NCBI GenBank assembly: GCA_029251005.1
Contig: JAQXEE010000097.1
Location: forward strand, 1-37,581
Direction of reading: 5' to 3'
Length of the DNA stretch: 37,581 nucleotides
From: Flavobacteriales bacterium
GTDB taxonomy: Bacteria > Bacteroidota > Bacteroidia > Flavobacteriales_C > GCA-002722245
Numbering within the stretch: position 1 is the stretch's first letter; every line of letters begins with the position of its first letter. The position numbers and the translations under genes are program-made. Positions 25,675-34,204 of the stretch are shown in pieces. The notes under the pieces were generated by a model. The model was not told the origin of the DNA, searched no databases, and saw nothing but the letters and a program-made list of their open reading frames with translations.

Positions 25675-26793
25675 TTAATCCGAGTGGATAACAGTAAAAA
25701 ACCCGTTGATTCTTTGTTGAATCTCTCCAGGAGTTAAAAACGTGTAGTAATATGTTCCCGGGGAAACATAGGTTCCTATTTCTGTCCTCATATCCCAAAT
25801 TGGATAACTATTATCCTGAGAATTATAAACTTTAACACCCCAACGATTATATATTATTAATTTAGAATTTGTCCAATCTTGATTTAACAAAGTTTGACCT
25901 ATTATAAGCTCAAAAACATCATTAATTCCATCAGAATTAGGAGTTACAATATTTGGAAAAGTATATGATCCTGTACAAGATGCAGCATCTAAAAGATTAA
26001 CTTTTACTGAATCGATAATCTCACAAGTTTCATCAAAAATTCTAAAAATATAATATTCTCCAACATTAGGATTAACAGTAGTGTATGGTTTTTCGTTATC
26101 CCATAAATTATTCCAGTGATAATATGGAAATTCGGCATTAGCATAAATTGTATCACCAATACAAGCGCTAAAACCCTCACCTAAATTAGGTTTTCCATAC
26201 AATGAAATAGAATTGTATGGACTAATGAAGTATTCTCCTGTTCCACTTTGAGTTGGAAATGTCACAGAATTTGTAATTGATGTTCCCGCAGTATGTATTT
26301 TAACACTTAACCTAGAACATAAAGTTTGGTCATAATCTAATTCTTGTTTCGGGATTACAAAAGTGTAATAAACATGATTGGTGGCTTCATAAGTAGAAGA
26401 CTTTAACTCCGCTTTTGCAAACCCTCCAGAATTGGCTTCACAAGGCGTAATATCATTAGGCGATGTCACGTGTCCATTACACAACGAGTTTGTTTGAGTA
26501 GAATCGTAAGTATAATACAAATCAATTTGACTCCCACCTAAGTCTATAACGTTGTTTGAGTTCAGATCAAACATTAGGTACACAAAATCATCGTCATCAC
26601 CCAATATCCCGTCACTGTTTAAATCCAAGGTGAAATCATTTAAAACTTCAACATAAATTTTAATACTGTCTCCAAAAACATTGTAGGTGATTTTATGCTC
26701 ATCATCCGAAGCAATAATGATTCGATCTTGTGAAAAAACAGCGAAAGTAAAAAAGGAGAAAACAAGTAAGGCGATAGTTTTAATTCTACTCAT
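25675..26793 (-). CDS. Type IX-secreted protein with gliding-motility-associated C-terminal domain
   Basis: 372 residues from ATG 26793; the frame runs up to a TTG at 26835, but that would place coding sequence over the promoter's -7 element. Signal peptide 1-22 (MSRIKTIALLVFSFFTFAVFSQ). Residues 57-69 (DLNSDGILGDDDD) and 76-86 (DLNSNNVIDLG) look like paired calcium loops of the EF-hand or dockerin kind. The final about 95 residues (NIVTPNSDGINDVFE, IYNRWGVKVYNS, then SPGTYYYTF) are the type B sorting domain used by type IX secretion. The protein is expected on the cell surface. Its ligand is unknown. Confidence 0.85.
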   Translation of the reverse strand: MSRIKTIALLVFSFFTFAVFSQDRIIIASDDEHKITYNVFGDSIKIYVEVLNDFTLDLNSDGILGDDDDFVYLMFDLNSNNVIDLGGSQIDLYYTYDSTQTNSLCNGHVTSPNDITPCEANSGGFAKAELKSSTYEATNHVYYTFVIPKQELDYDQTLCSRLSVKIHTAGTSITNSVTFPTQSGTGEYFISPYNSISLYGKPNLGEGFSACIGDTIYANAEFPYYHWNNLWDNEKPYTTVNPNVGEYYIFRIFDETCEIIDSVKVNLLDAASCTGSYTFPNIVTPNSDGINDVFELIIGQTLLNQDWTNSKLIIYNRWGVKVYNSQDNSYPIWDMRTEIGTYVSPGTYYYTFLTPGEIQQRINGFFTVIHSD

Positions 26794-26832
26794 GATTTTA
26801 TAAAAATTAGATCTCGTAACAAAACGTAGTTG

Positions 26833-26864
26833 CAAATCTAGTAAAATCGATTTAGAGTTTCAAC
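26833..26864 (-). promoter_or_regulatory. Promoter of the 372-aa type IX substrate gene
   Basis: On the minus strand GTTG (one change from TTTG), a 20-base spacer and TAGATTTG (26840-26833). The -7 box fits TAnnTTTG exactly. Transcription would start near 26827, about 34 bp before the ATG. Confidence 0.65.
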
Positions 26865-27373
26865 CTTCCCCAGCGATGTTCGTCAAAAAAATGATTTTCA
26901 AGCAATTTATGTGTTCCTTTTAACTGATCAACAACACCTTTAGCCCACTCCAAATACTCAAATTTCTGCTCATAACTCCAATTTGGTATATCTGCACCAC
27001 AAATATCTTGAATGTTACAAATTTTATCTGCAATCCGAATTAATTTAGCCTCATATGATAAATTAGACGCATTTTTAATCTGCATTGCCTTTCGTTCATC
27101 CCTAGGTTTATCTTTTTCATCAGATACTTCTAGAACAAGATCTGCAACCTTTTCATTAAAAATATTCCTAAGGTCAGAATGCGTTGTGTCTGTATCCTCA
27201 ATAACATCGTGCAATATTGCTGCAGCGATAGTTTCAGGATCTGAAACCCCTCCCACTTTTTCTAAGACATAAGCAACTTTAATCGGATGGTTTATATACG
27301 GAGTGTTTAAATTTCCTTTACGGAACTGACCCTTGTGTTTATCCGACGCAAATTTAGCGGCTTTTAAAATCAT
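26852..27373 (-). CDS. HD-domain (p)ppGpp hydrolase-like protein (MESH1 type)
   Basis: 173 residues from ATG 27373; a TTG at 27397 would add 8 residues, but homologous small hydrolases begin near MILKAAKFA. The HD set is complete: His13 in DKHKGQ, His29 in YINHP, His55-Asp56 in AAILHDVIEDT, and the later Asp in RIADKICNI. Stand-alone HD proteins of this kind (MESH1, small alarmone hydrolases) cleave (p)ppGpp to GDP/GTP with manganese. No synthetase or TGS/ACT domain is present. It lies between the ychF terminator and the promoter of the type IX substrate gene. Confidence 0.85.
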   Translation of the reverse strand: MILKAAKFASDKHKGQFRKGNLNTPYINHPIKVAYVLEKVGGVSDPETIAAAILHDVIEDTDTTHSDLRNIFNEKVADLVLEVSDEKDKPRDERKAMQIKNASNLSYEAKLIRIADKICNIQDICGADIPNWSYEQKFEYLEWAKGVVDQLKGTHKLLENHFFDEHRWGRLKL

Positions 27374-27428
27374 GTTCTCAATACGGTTAATTTTCAAAAA
27401 AGTTGTTTTTGAAGAAATACTCTTCCAT

Positions 27429-27456
27429 AAAAAAAGGGAAGCTTAGCTTCCCTTTT
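27429..27456 (-). terminator. Terminator of ychF
   Basis: AAAAGGGAAGCT and AGCTTCCCTTTT are perfect 12-bp arms around one central base. On the minus strand a run of T follows. It lies 21 bp past the ychF stop at 27478. Confidence 0.9.
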
Positions 27457-27477
27457 CCCAAAAACAATATGATTTAT

Positions 27478-28575
27478 TTATACATTAAACCTAAAATGCA
27501 TAACATCTCCGTTATCTACAACATATTCTTTACCCTCTACCGAAAGCTTTCCTGCTTCTTTACAAGCAGCTTCAGAACCATGCTCAACATAATCGTCATA
27601 CTTAATTACCTCAGCTCTAATAAACCCTTTCTCAAAATCAGTATGAATTACTCCCGCAGCTTGCGGCGCAGTCATTCCTACTTTAATTGTCCAAGCTCTT
27701 ACTTCTTTAACACCTGCTGTGAAATAGGTACTCAAGTCTAATAACTCGTATGCCTTTCTTATTAATTTATTAACACCTGGCTCATCTAATCCTGCATCTT
27801 CTAAAAATAATTGACGCTCTTCATAATCTTCTAACTCTGCTATGTCAGATTCTAACTGAGCGCAAACCATCATAACACCCGCATTTTCCTCTGCCGCAAT
27901 TTCCTTTATTTTATTTACGTATTCATTTCCTACCTTTAAAGCAGCTTCATCAACGTTACATACGTACAATACTTTCTTTGCTGTAATTAAATTTAACTCA
28001 TCCACCTGAACCAGCTCATCCTCAGTAAATTCAATAGATCTAACTGACATTCCTGATTCGATGGTTTTTACCATATTCTCAAAAAGATCAACATGTTTTT
28101 TAGCTTCTTTATCTCCAGATCTTGCAACTTTTTTTGCTCTATCAAGACGTTTCTCAACAGTCTCTAAATCCTTTAATTGTAATTCGATATCTATTGTCTC
28201 CTTATCTCTAACAGGATCAATAGAACCATCTACGTGAATAATATTACCATCATCGAAACATCTTACAACATGTAAAATAGCATCTGTTTCACGAATATTC
28301 CCTAAAAATTGATTTCCTAAACCTTCTCCTTCGCTTGCCCCTTTTACCAAACCCGCAATATCAACAATTTCCATAGTATTTGGCACAACACGCTCAGGGT
28401 TAACGAGCTCCTCTAATTTTTCCAATCTTGGATCTGGGACATTAATTATACCAATGTTAGGTTCGATTGTACAAAAAGGAAAGTTTGCAGACTGTGCTTT
28501 TGCACTTGACAAACAGTTAAAAAGAGTGGATTTCCCAACATTTGGTAATCCTACTATTCCACATTTTAAAGCCAT
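27478..28575 (-). CDS. ychF: Redox-regulated ribosome-associated ATPase (Obg-like)
   Basis: 365 residues from ATG 28575; the longer frame reaching 28626 was rejected because MALKCGIVGLPNVGKS is the universal YchF start. The P-loop is GLPNVGKS (9-16), with switch DIAGLVKGASEGEGLGNQF and Leu in place of the catalytic Gln, as in this HAS-GTPase group. A coiled-coil insertion (about 130-200) and a C-terminal TGS domain (TAGVKEVRAWTIKVG, then HTDFEKGFIRAEVI) complete the family plan. YchF prefers ATP and acts at ribosomes in stress responses. It is monocistronic with its own promoter and terminator. Confidence 0.96.
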   Translation of the reverse strand: MALKCGIVGLPNVGKSTLFNCLSSAKAQSANFPFCTIEPNIGIINVPDPRLEKLEELVNPERVVPNTMEIVDIAGLVKGASEGEGLGNQFLGNIRETDAILHVVRCFDDGNIIHVDGSIDPVRDKETIDIELQLKDLETVEKRLDRAKKVARSGDKEAKKHVDLFENMVKTIESGMSVRSIEFTEDELVQVDELNLITAKKVLYVCNVDEAALKVGNEYVNKIKEIAAEENAGVMMVCAQLESDIAELEDYEERQLFLEDAGLDEPGVNKLIRKAYELLDLSTYFTAGVKEVRAWTIKVGMTAPQAAGVIHTDFEKGFIRAEVIKYDDYVEHGSEAACKEAGKLSVEGKEYVVDNGDVMHFRFNV

Positions 28576-28593
28576 AGTAAAAAAATATTTCCA

Positions 28594-28627
28594 CAAAGAT
28601 AATGCGAATAGGTAAAACATATACAAA
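28594..28627 (-). promoter_or_regulatory. Promoter of ychF
   Basis: On the minus strand TTTG (28627-28624), a 22-base spacer and TATCTTTG (28601-28594). Both boxes match the Bacteroidota consensus; the spacer is slightly long. The start would be near 28588, 13 bp before the ATG. Confidence 0.6.
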
Positions 28628-28730
28628 GTATCTAGTTTTATACGAATTCTAACATAAATTATCTGAGAACAGGTTCTAATTATCTCATTACTATTAACAA
28701 ATTACTATAAGTGAAAAAAATGCCTTAACA

Positions 28731-29672
28731 CTAATTACTTCTCCAGGTTTTTAAATGAGTCGACTCATAACTGAACTCTAATGTGCTCCAACCTTTTTTC
28801 TCTAAATCTTTTACTTTAAACCAAACCTTAGCACCTTTAGCTCCCATTTTTTTAACTACATGTATGCTTTGTGCTGGCATATAACTCTGAACCAATAACA
28901 CAGCTTTTTCTCCTTCCGAATTTTCGCAAACGTTCGCAACTATGACCACGTGTCCGGGGAAGCCACCAATTATCAAAACATCACCTGCCTTAATATCTTT
29001 AATATTCTGAGTTTTTAATTCTTTATCTAAACTATAAGTTCCTGCATAGTTATAAACATTGATAAGATATTTTTTAAATCCACTGTACAACTTATCATTT
29101 GCTTTTGGAGCACTATAATAATTAACTTTATTTCCACTTACCTTTATTTTCTTTCCAGCACGCCAAGCTGAATATTCGGCATTAAAACCAGATGTATAAT
29201 TAAAATGAATTTTATCATATTGATAGGAGGAATATAAATATTCTGATCGAAGACGAATAACAGCATCTGCACATTGTTGTAAATCTCTTGTTCCAATATC
29301 AATATTTACAACACCAGCGTTTAACATTTGGAACCTTTTTTTAGTACCATCAAAAAGCATAATTTTACTTCCTTTTGGTTTTAATGGTAAAAACCTAAGC
29401 CACTCTCCGAAACTTCCTTTTTTAACATTTGTTAATTTAAACCCCAATGGTAATACAAATCGATTAACAAGAGGCTCCCCCTCTATTTTAGATTGCCATG
29501 AATACTTTAAACGGGACGGTCTTTTTAAAACAACTGGTAAACTTGAATTATCAATCCATTTTACCTTTGAATACTCAGTTGAATCAATATCTAATCCACA
29601 ACCAATAATTAGTATAAAAAAACCACTACCTAAAAACTTAAACGAGGTAATTATCTTGTCTATTTTTATCAT
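28731..29672 (-). CDS. DUF4846 lipoprotein
   Basis: 313 residues. The N-terminus ends in a lipobox (FILIIGC, lipidated Cys25). The body follows DUF4846: VNRFVLPLGFKLTNV, WLRFLPLKPKGSKI, the central ADAVIRLRSEYLYSS, and a C-terminal KAGDVLIIGGFPGHVVIVANV, where the conserved Gly-His resembles an NlpC/P60-like or transglutaminase-like site. The function of the family is unknown. It is divergent from aroB across 91 bp. A possible -7 box (TAAATTTG on the minus strand, 29750-29743) precedes it. Confidence 0.82.
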   Translation of the reverse strand: MIKIDKIITSFKFLGSGFFILIIGCGLDIDSTEYSKVKWIDNSSLPVVLKRPSRLKYSWQSKIEGEPLVNRFVLPLGFKLTNVKKGSFGEWLRFLPLKPKGSKIMLFDGTKKRFQMLNAGVVNIDIGTRDLQQCADAVIRLRSEYLYSSYQYDKIHFNYTSGFNAEYSAWRAGKKIKVSGNKVNYYSAPKANDKLYSGFKKYLINVYNYAGTYSLDKELKTQNIKDIKAGDVLIIGGFPGHVVIVANVCENSEGEKAVLLVQSYMPAQSIHVVKKMGAKGAKVWFKVKDLEKKGWSTLEFSYESTHLKTWRSN

Positions 29673-29763
29673 ATTTAATATATACGCTTAAATGTGGTAG
29701 TTATTATTCGTTACAAATTAGTTTTAATCATTATTTTTATATCAAATTTAAAAATCCAATCTT

Positions 29764-30840
29764 TTGTTAGAAGTTAAATCACAAGGTTATTCAGTTATTA
29801 TTGGCGATGATAGTATCACGCACTTAAATAACTTTTTAATCGAAAATAAGCAATACAGTAATTATTTTATTATTGTAGATGAAAACACGGTTGAACACTG
29901 CTTACCAACACTTTTAACAAATATTGATTGTTTATCAAAAGCTGAAGTTATTCAAACTGAAAGTGGTGAAGAAAACAAAACAATTGAGATTGTAACTCAA
30001 GTATGGTATGCCATGAGTGATGCTCACGCCGACAGAAAAGCTTTAGTAATCAATTTAGGTGGTGGCGTTATTAGTGATATGGGTGGTTTTATAGCATCCA
30101 CATACAAAAGAGGTGTCGACTTTTTGAATGTTGCAACCACGCTACTTTCTCAAGTTGATGCAAGTGTAGGCGGGAAACTAGGAATTGATTTAGGTGGATT
30201 AAAAAACCAAGTTGGAGTTTTTAACTTCCCACAAATGGTTGTGATCTACCCTCCATTCTTATCTACGTTAGAATTTAGACAATTAAGAAGTGGGTTTGCC
30301 GAAGTTTTAAAGCATGCTTTAATTCAAGACGCAAACTATTGGGAGAAGGTAAAAAACATAGAAGTGACAACCGATTATGATTGGAATGAAATTATCGAAC
30401 AATCAGTTCAAATCAAAAATAAGGTTGTACTTGAAGATCCTACCGAACAGGGATTAAGAAAAATATTAAATTTCGGGCACACTATTGGTCATGCAATTGA
30501 AACTTGGCATTTAGAAAATGATCCGAACTTTTTTTTACACGGTGAAGCTATTGCAATTGGTATGATTGCTGAAGGATATTTATCCAATCAAAAAACAGGA
30601 CTTAGCGAAGCTGAATTGAATGAAATGGTTGACGTTCTTAGACGAGTTTATGACTTAAAACCAATTCCTCCTGAAAAATTTGAAGCATATTGTGACCTAA
30701 TGATTCACGATAAAAAGAATTCCGATGGAAAAATAAGTTGTTCTTTATTAACTAAAATAGGTAATTGTAAGTGGGATGTTTTCGCAAATAAAGACGATCT
30801 ACTTAATGCACTTGAATATTATAATAAAACTGTTGCTTAA
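29764..30840 (+). CDS. aroB: 3-dehydroquinate synthase (TTG start)
   Basis: 358 residues. NAD-binding GGGVISDMGGFIASTYKRG, substrate-site VDASVGGKLGIDL and zinc-ligand motifs NFGHTIGHAIE and HGEAIAIGM are all present, so the enzyme should be active. It converts DAHP to 3-dehydroquinate, the second step of the shikimate pathway. The start must be TTG 29764: the frame is closed by TAA at 29749 and no ATG lies between. It is followed 2 bp later by aroA, so the two form an operon. Confidence 0.95.
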   Translation: MLEVKSQGYSVIIGDDSITHLNNFLIENKQYSNYFIIVDENTVEHCLPTLLTNIDCLSKAEVIQTESGEENKTIEIVTQVWYAMSDAHADRKALVINLGGGVISDMGGFIASTYKRGVDFLNVATTLLSQVDASVGGKLGIDLGGLKNQVGVFNFPQMVVIYPPFLSTLEFRQLRSGFAEVLKHALIQDANYWEKVKNIEVTTDYDWNEIIEQSVQIKNKVVLEDPTEQGLRKILNFGHTIGHAIETWHLENDPNFFLHGEAIAIGMIAEGYLSNQKTGLSEAELNEMVDVLRRVYDLKPIPPEKFEAYCDLMIHDKKNSDGKISCSLLTKIGNCKWDVFANKDDLLNALEYYNKTVA

Positions 30841-30842
30841 TC

Positions 30843-32066
30843 ATGGAAAAACTAACTATAAAGGCAGAAAAAAAAGTAATTAACGGAGTTGTTAATCTAA
30901 CTGCAAGTAAAAGTGAAAGTAATAGAGTTTTAATTATAAGAGCACTATGTGAGCAGCATTTCCCTATACATAATCTTGCCGCTGCAAAAGATACTGAAAC
31001 TATGGTAAGTCTTTTGGCTGAAAAAGGAAAAATAAAAGATGTTGGACCAGCTGGAACGACAATGCGTTTTTTAACAGCATATTACGCAAACACCCCTGGT
31101 ACTTGGACATTAACAGGTAGTGAGCGAATGAGAAATAGACCAATCGCTATTTTGGTTGATGCTCTTAAATCATTAGGCGCTAATATTGAGTACTTAGAAA
31201 AAGATGGTTGTCCACCAATGAAAATTCAAGGCGGGAAATTAAAAGGTGGGAAAATTACAATTGACGGAAGTGTGAGTTCACAATACCTTTCTGCTCTTAT
31301 TATGATCGCACCTTCACTAACTGGTGGTTTAGAAATGGAGCTTACAGGTAAAATTGCCTCTATCCCCTATTTAAAAATGACATTAGCATTAATTGCTGAA
31401 TTTGGAGCAAAGTATACTTTTGAAGGAAGTATTATAAAAATAGAAGAAGGCAAATACCAAGGAAAAGAATTTACTGTGGAAGCCGATTGGAGCGCCGCTT
31501 CATATTGGTATCAAATTGCAGCCTTATCTGATGAAGCTAACATTACCTTAAAAGGATTAAAAGAGGTTAGTTTACAAGGTGATTCAGCAATTGTTGAAAT
31601 GTATAAAACCTTTGGTGTTGAATCTACTTTTAATGGAACACAAGTGAAACTATTAAAATCCAACACCAACTCAGCAGACACCTTTAATTATGATTTTTCT
31701 GATTGTCCAGATGTAGCTCAAACACTTGCTGCAACTTTAATTGGACTAAACGTAAAAGGTCATTTCAAAGGTCTTGAGAGTTTAAGAATTAAAGAAACCG
31801 ATAGAATTACTGCTATCAAAAATGAATTAGAAAAATTTGGAGCATCAATAGATATACTACCAGATGATGAAATTCAAATCAATCAAGCAACTGTTTCAAG
31901 CTATAATGGAGCGATCGAAACATACGATGATCACAGGGTTGCAATGAGTATTGCCCCGCTATGTTTAAAAATTGATAGAATTGAAATTAAAGAGCCAAAT
32001 GTAGTAGCTAAATCATATCCTGATTTTTGGAACGATCTAAATGATAAAGGCCTTGTTTCAAAGTAA
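30843..32066 (+). CDS. aroA: 3-phosphoshikimate 1-carboxyvinyltransferase (EPSP synthase)
   Basis: 407 residues, at the short end for the family but complete. The substrate site TASKSESNR has Lys23, Ser24 and Arg28. GPAGTTMRFLTA, GSVSSQYLSALIM, DCPDVAQTLAA and LRIKETDRITAI cover the phosphoenolpyruvate and shikimate-3-phosphate pockets. It carries out the sixth step of the shikimate pathway. The ATG is 2 bp after the aroB stop. Other aro genes are not in the window. Confidence 0.95.
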   Translation: MEKLTIKAEKKVINGVVNLTASKSESNRVLIIRALCEQHFPIHNLAAAKDTETMVSLLAEKGKIKDVGPAGTTMRFLTAYYANTPGTWTLTGSERMRNRPIAILVDALKSLGANIEYLEKDGCPPMKIQGGKLKGGKITIDGSVSSQYLSALIMIAPSLTGGLEMELTGKIASIPYLKMTLALIAEFGAKYTFEGSIIKIEEGKYQGKEFTVEADWSAASYWYQIAALSDEANITLKGLKEVSLQGDSAIVEMYKTFGVESTFNGTQVKLLKSNTNSADTFNYDFSDCPDVAQTLAATLIGLNVKGHFKGLESLRIKETDRITAIKNELEKFGASIDILPDDEIQINQATVSSYNGAIETYDDHRVAMSIAPLCLKIDRIEIKEPNVVAKSYPDFWNDLNDKGLVSK

Positions 32067-32147
32067 AGGAATCCTCACTTTTAATGTAAAACTCAATAAT
32101 TAAGGAACCTTGAATTAAAACATCATACTCTTAAAAGAAACTTTAAA

Positions 32148-32324
32148 ATGCACCTTTTTTATTGCAAATCTCAAAAAAAAATTGAAGGTTATGAATCCCA
32201 TTGCTTAAAAAATAGCTCAGATGAAGCTCTTTCAAAGATTATTAACATAATAAAAATATTCTTTGATAACTTATTCAAGTTTTTCGAGTCCTCAAAAAAA
32301 AGAGCCAATAACTGTAACGAATAA
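32148..32324 (+). CDS. Possible small ORF of 58 aa in the aroA-OMP spacer
   Basis: ATG 32148 opens a 58-codon frame to TAA 32322. It begins MHLFYCKSQKKIEGYESHC and has an amphipathic, Phe- and Lys-rich middle (IINIIKIFFDNLFKFF). The rest of the 309-bp spacer holds no gene. The length and base composition are compatible with chance, so this is a weak call. Confidence 0.3.
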   Translation: MHLFYCKSQKKIEGYESHCLKNSSDEALSKIINIIKIFFDNLFKFFESSKKRANNCNE

Positions 32325-32375
32325 GCGTTTCAGTTTTTATACCTATAAGCGCCGAAAGTCACTACGAAAAAACAA

Positions 32376-33044
32376 ATGATAAAAAAGCATTTAATATACC
32401 TCTTAATCTTAATTTCCAGCGTTTCATTTGGACAAGAAAAGAGCTTATTAGCTAAGGACGTCACAATTTCTCTTGGTGCCGGTAAGAATAAGTTTTTCGA
32501 AAAACGAGAATTTGCCGTTGCTGTACCAATTGAACTTCCGTCAACTATAATTGTTGGGCTTAATGATCAATTTGAGTTTGGGGTTGAATATGCCCCCATC
32601 TTATTTAACGATAGATCTTCAAGTGATTTTCAAGGTTTGGATTCTACAAGAAATCATTTCGGCGGAAACCTTCAAAGCTTTAATGCAATTTTGCAATACA
32701 GCTTAAATAATAATTATAGATTTAACGGCTACTTGCAAGCTACAGGCGGATATTCGATGCTTCATAAAAAACGATGGATTGTTGGTGATTTGAACGAAGT
32801 AATTGGCGAGGGTCACAACTGGTCTATTGGATGTGGCGCAAGATACCAACTTGGAAATATGTACGACGATGTATTCCCATGGTTTTTTGACTTTTCACTC
32901 GTTTACACACGTTATAATCTTGAAATAACTGATTTCCTCATTGAAAACATACAACAACCTAAAGTAAATTCTACTTGGGACCCTTTAAATTTTGGAGCTG
33001 TTGATGTTGTATTAAGAATAGGATATCGTTTTCGTAAAAAGTAA
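32376..33044 (+). CDS. Outer-membrane beta-barrel protein
   Basis: 222 residues with a signal peptide (1-20, ending SFGQ). The mature protein is built of short alternating strands (DQFEFGVEYAPILF, SFNAILQYSL, GYLQATGGYSML, WSIGCGARYQLG, PWFFDFSLVYTRY) and ends VDVVLRIGYRFRKK, typical of an eight-stranded outer-membrane barrel closing on an aromatic-basic terminus. No family-specific motif is visible. The NUDIX gene follows 15 bp later, so they may be cotranscribed. Confidence 0.7.
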   Translation: MIKKHLIYLLILISSVSFGQEKSLLAKDVTISLGAGKNKFFEKREFAVAVPIELPSTIIVGLNDQFEFGVEYAPILFNDRSSSDFQGLDSTRNHFGGNLQSFNAILQYSLNNNYRFNGYLQATGGYSMLHKKRWIVGDLNEVIGEGHNWSIGCGARYQLGNMYDDVFPWFFDFSLVYTRYNLEITDFLIENIQQPKVNSTWDPLNFGAVDVVLRIGYRFRKK

Positions 33045-33059
33045 ATTCTATATTTAACT

Positions 33060-33686
33060 ATGGAATTTTTAACGACGTTAGAACATCTTAGGCATTTCAA
33101 AAAAGAAAATCTACAAGGATTTGTAGCCCATAAAGAAGTTGTACCCTATAGAAATGATATTAGCAGTTACAATATTGATTCACCTCGAATAGCAGCTGTT
33201 CTTATTCTACTTTATCCAATTAAAAATAAAACTCATTTTGCCTTAATTAAACGCCCTAACTATGAAGGAAGTCATAGCGGTCAAATTGCATTCCCTGGAG
33301 GAAAGCAAGAACCAGAAGATATATCAATCACTCAAACCGCACTTCGTGAAGCAGAGGAAGAAACTAACATTAAAAGTAAAGATGTAACCATAGTTGGCAA
33401 ACTATCACAAATATTCATCCCTCCTAGTAATTTTTTAGTCACTCCAGTTTTAGGATTCTCAAACAATCAACCCGAATTTGTTCCTGAAAAAAGAGAAGTT
33501 GAGTCTATTATAGAAGTACCACTTTTTGATCTTTTAAATCATAAAGTATTACCTGAAACAACCATCTCGTTAAAAAACGGAGAAAGATTATCAACCCCCT
33601 ATTTTAGTTTAAATACAAAAGTTGTTTGGGGAGCCACTGCTATGATTTTAAATGAATTAAAATACTTAATGCTCGAAAAAAACTGA
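33060..33686 (+). CDS. NUDIX hydrolase of the coenzyme A pyrophosphatase type
   Basis: 208 residues. The CoA-specific element is HSGQIAFPGGK, immediately followed by the NUDIX box ending ALREAEEETNI, with the metal-binding Glu residues in place. The upstream AAVLILLYPIKNKTHFALIKRP strand pattern fits NUDT7/YeaB proteins, which cleave CoA to 4'-phosphopantetheine and 3',5'-ADP. It is cytoplasmic and starts 15 bp after the barrel protein gene. Confidence 0.9.
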   Translation: MEFLTTLEHLRHFKKENLQGFVAHKEVVPYRNDISSYNIDSPRIAAVLILLYPIKNKTHFALIKRPNYEGSHSGQIAFPGGKQEPEDISITQTALREAEEETNIKSKDVTIVGKLSQIFIPPSNFLVTPVLGFSNNQPEFVPEKREVESIIEVPLFDLLNHKVLPETTISLKNGERLSTPYFSLNTKVVWGATAMILNELKYLMLEKN

Positions 33687-33796
33687 TGGCTTTTCGGTGT
33701 TATAAAAAAAACGAACAACCTAACCACTAGCAAAAATATTATCAAACCCATATTTTCATTTATCTTAACCAAACAAACCTTTAAGTTAAAGCTTGT

Positions 33797-34087
33797 TTAA
33801 AATCCAAATATCTCCTTGATTTCTTTACCAATTAGCACTCCTGAAGCACTCTTAATCAGCTTACCATTTTTATAAAAGAATAAACTTGGCACTCCTCTAA
33901 CGGCCATTTTACTGGCCAATTCCTTATGTTTATCTACATCAATTTTTACAATTCTTAAATTATCACCGACATCTTTTTTTACTTGCTCCAAGATTGGTCC
34001 TAAAGTTTGACAAGGACCACACCAAGTAGCATAAAAGTCAATTAGTACATTTCCGTTACTTTCTATTATCTCATTAAAATTTGCCAT
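33797..34087 (-). CDS. trxA: Thioredoxin
   Basis: 96 residues, slightly short for thioredoxin. The active site is WCGPC (Cys23, Cys26), and the cis-proline follows in RGVPSLFFYKNG. It reduces protein disulfides in the cytoplasm; no signal peptide is seen. A TAATTTTG box ends only 4 bp before the ATG, so the mRNA may be leaderless. The family member is certain; the specific gene name is the usual default. Confidence 0.9.
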   Translation of the reverse strand: MANFNEIIESNGNVLIDFYATWCGPCQTLGPILEQVKKDVGDNLRIVKIDVDKHKELASKMAVRGVPSLFFYKNGKLIKSASGVLIGKEIKEIFGF

Positions 34088-34091
34088 AATT

Positions 34092-34099
34092 CAAAATTA
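34092..34099 (-). promoter_or_regulatory. Candidate -7 box abutting the thioredoxin start
   Basis: TAATTTTG on the minus strand fits TAnnTTTG and lies 4 bp before the ATG at 34087. If used, transcription would start at or within a base or two of the start codon. The -33 region is weak (TTTT about 18 bp upstream). Confidence 0.35.
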
Positions 34100-34149
34100 A
34101 ATAACTTTTCACTATTTAAAAGTGCTTTTCATTACACTTCATTATTCTT

Positions 34150-34186
34150 AAAAAAAAGGGTGATCAAATTGACCACCCTTTTTTAA
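34150..34186 (-). terminator. Terminator of rimO
   Basis: AAAAAAGGGTGATCAA and TTGACCACCCTTTTTT form a GC-cored stem with one A-C mismatch and a 2-base loop, and the minus strand then runs into T residues. It lies 19 bp past the rimO stop at 34205. Confidence 0.88.
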
Positions 34187-34204
34187 TCTTTTATTGCAAA
34201 CTAA

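Noticed and set aside
27403-27741. Plus-strand frame across the ychF 3' end
   Set aside because: It runs through the ychF terminator and is antisense to the conserved TGS domain of YchF.
33770-33800. Inverted repeat between the NUDIX and thioredoxin genes as a terminator
   Set aside because: The arms are imperfect and one overlaps the thioredoxin stop codon; the stem is too weak to call.
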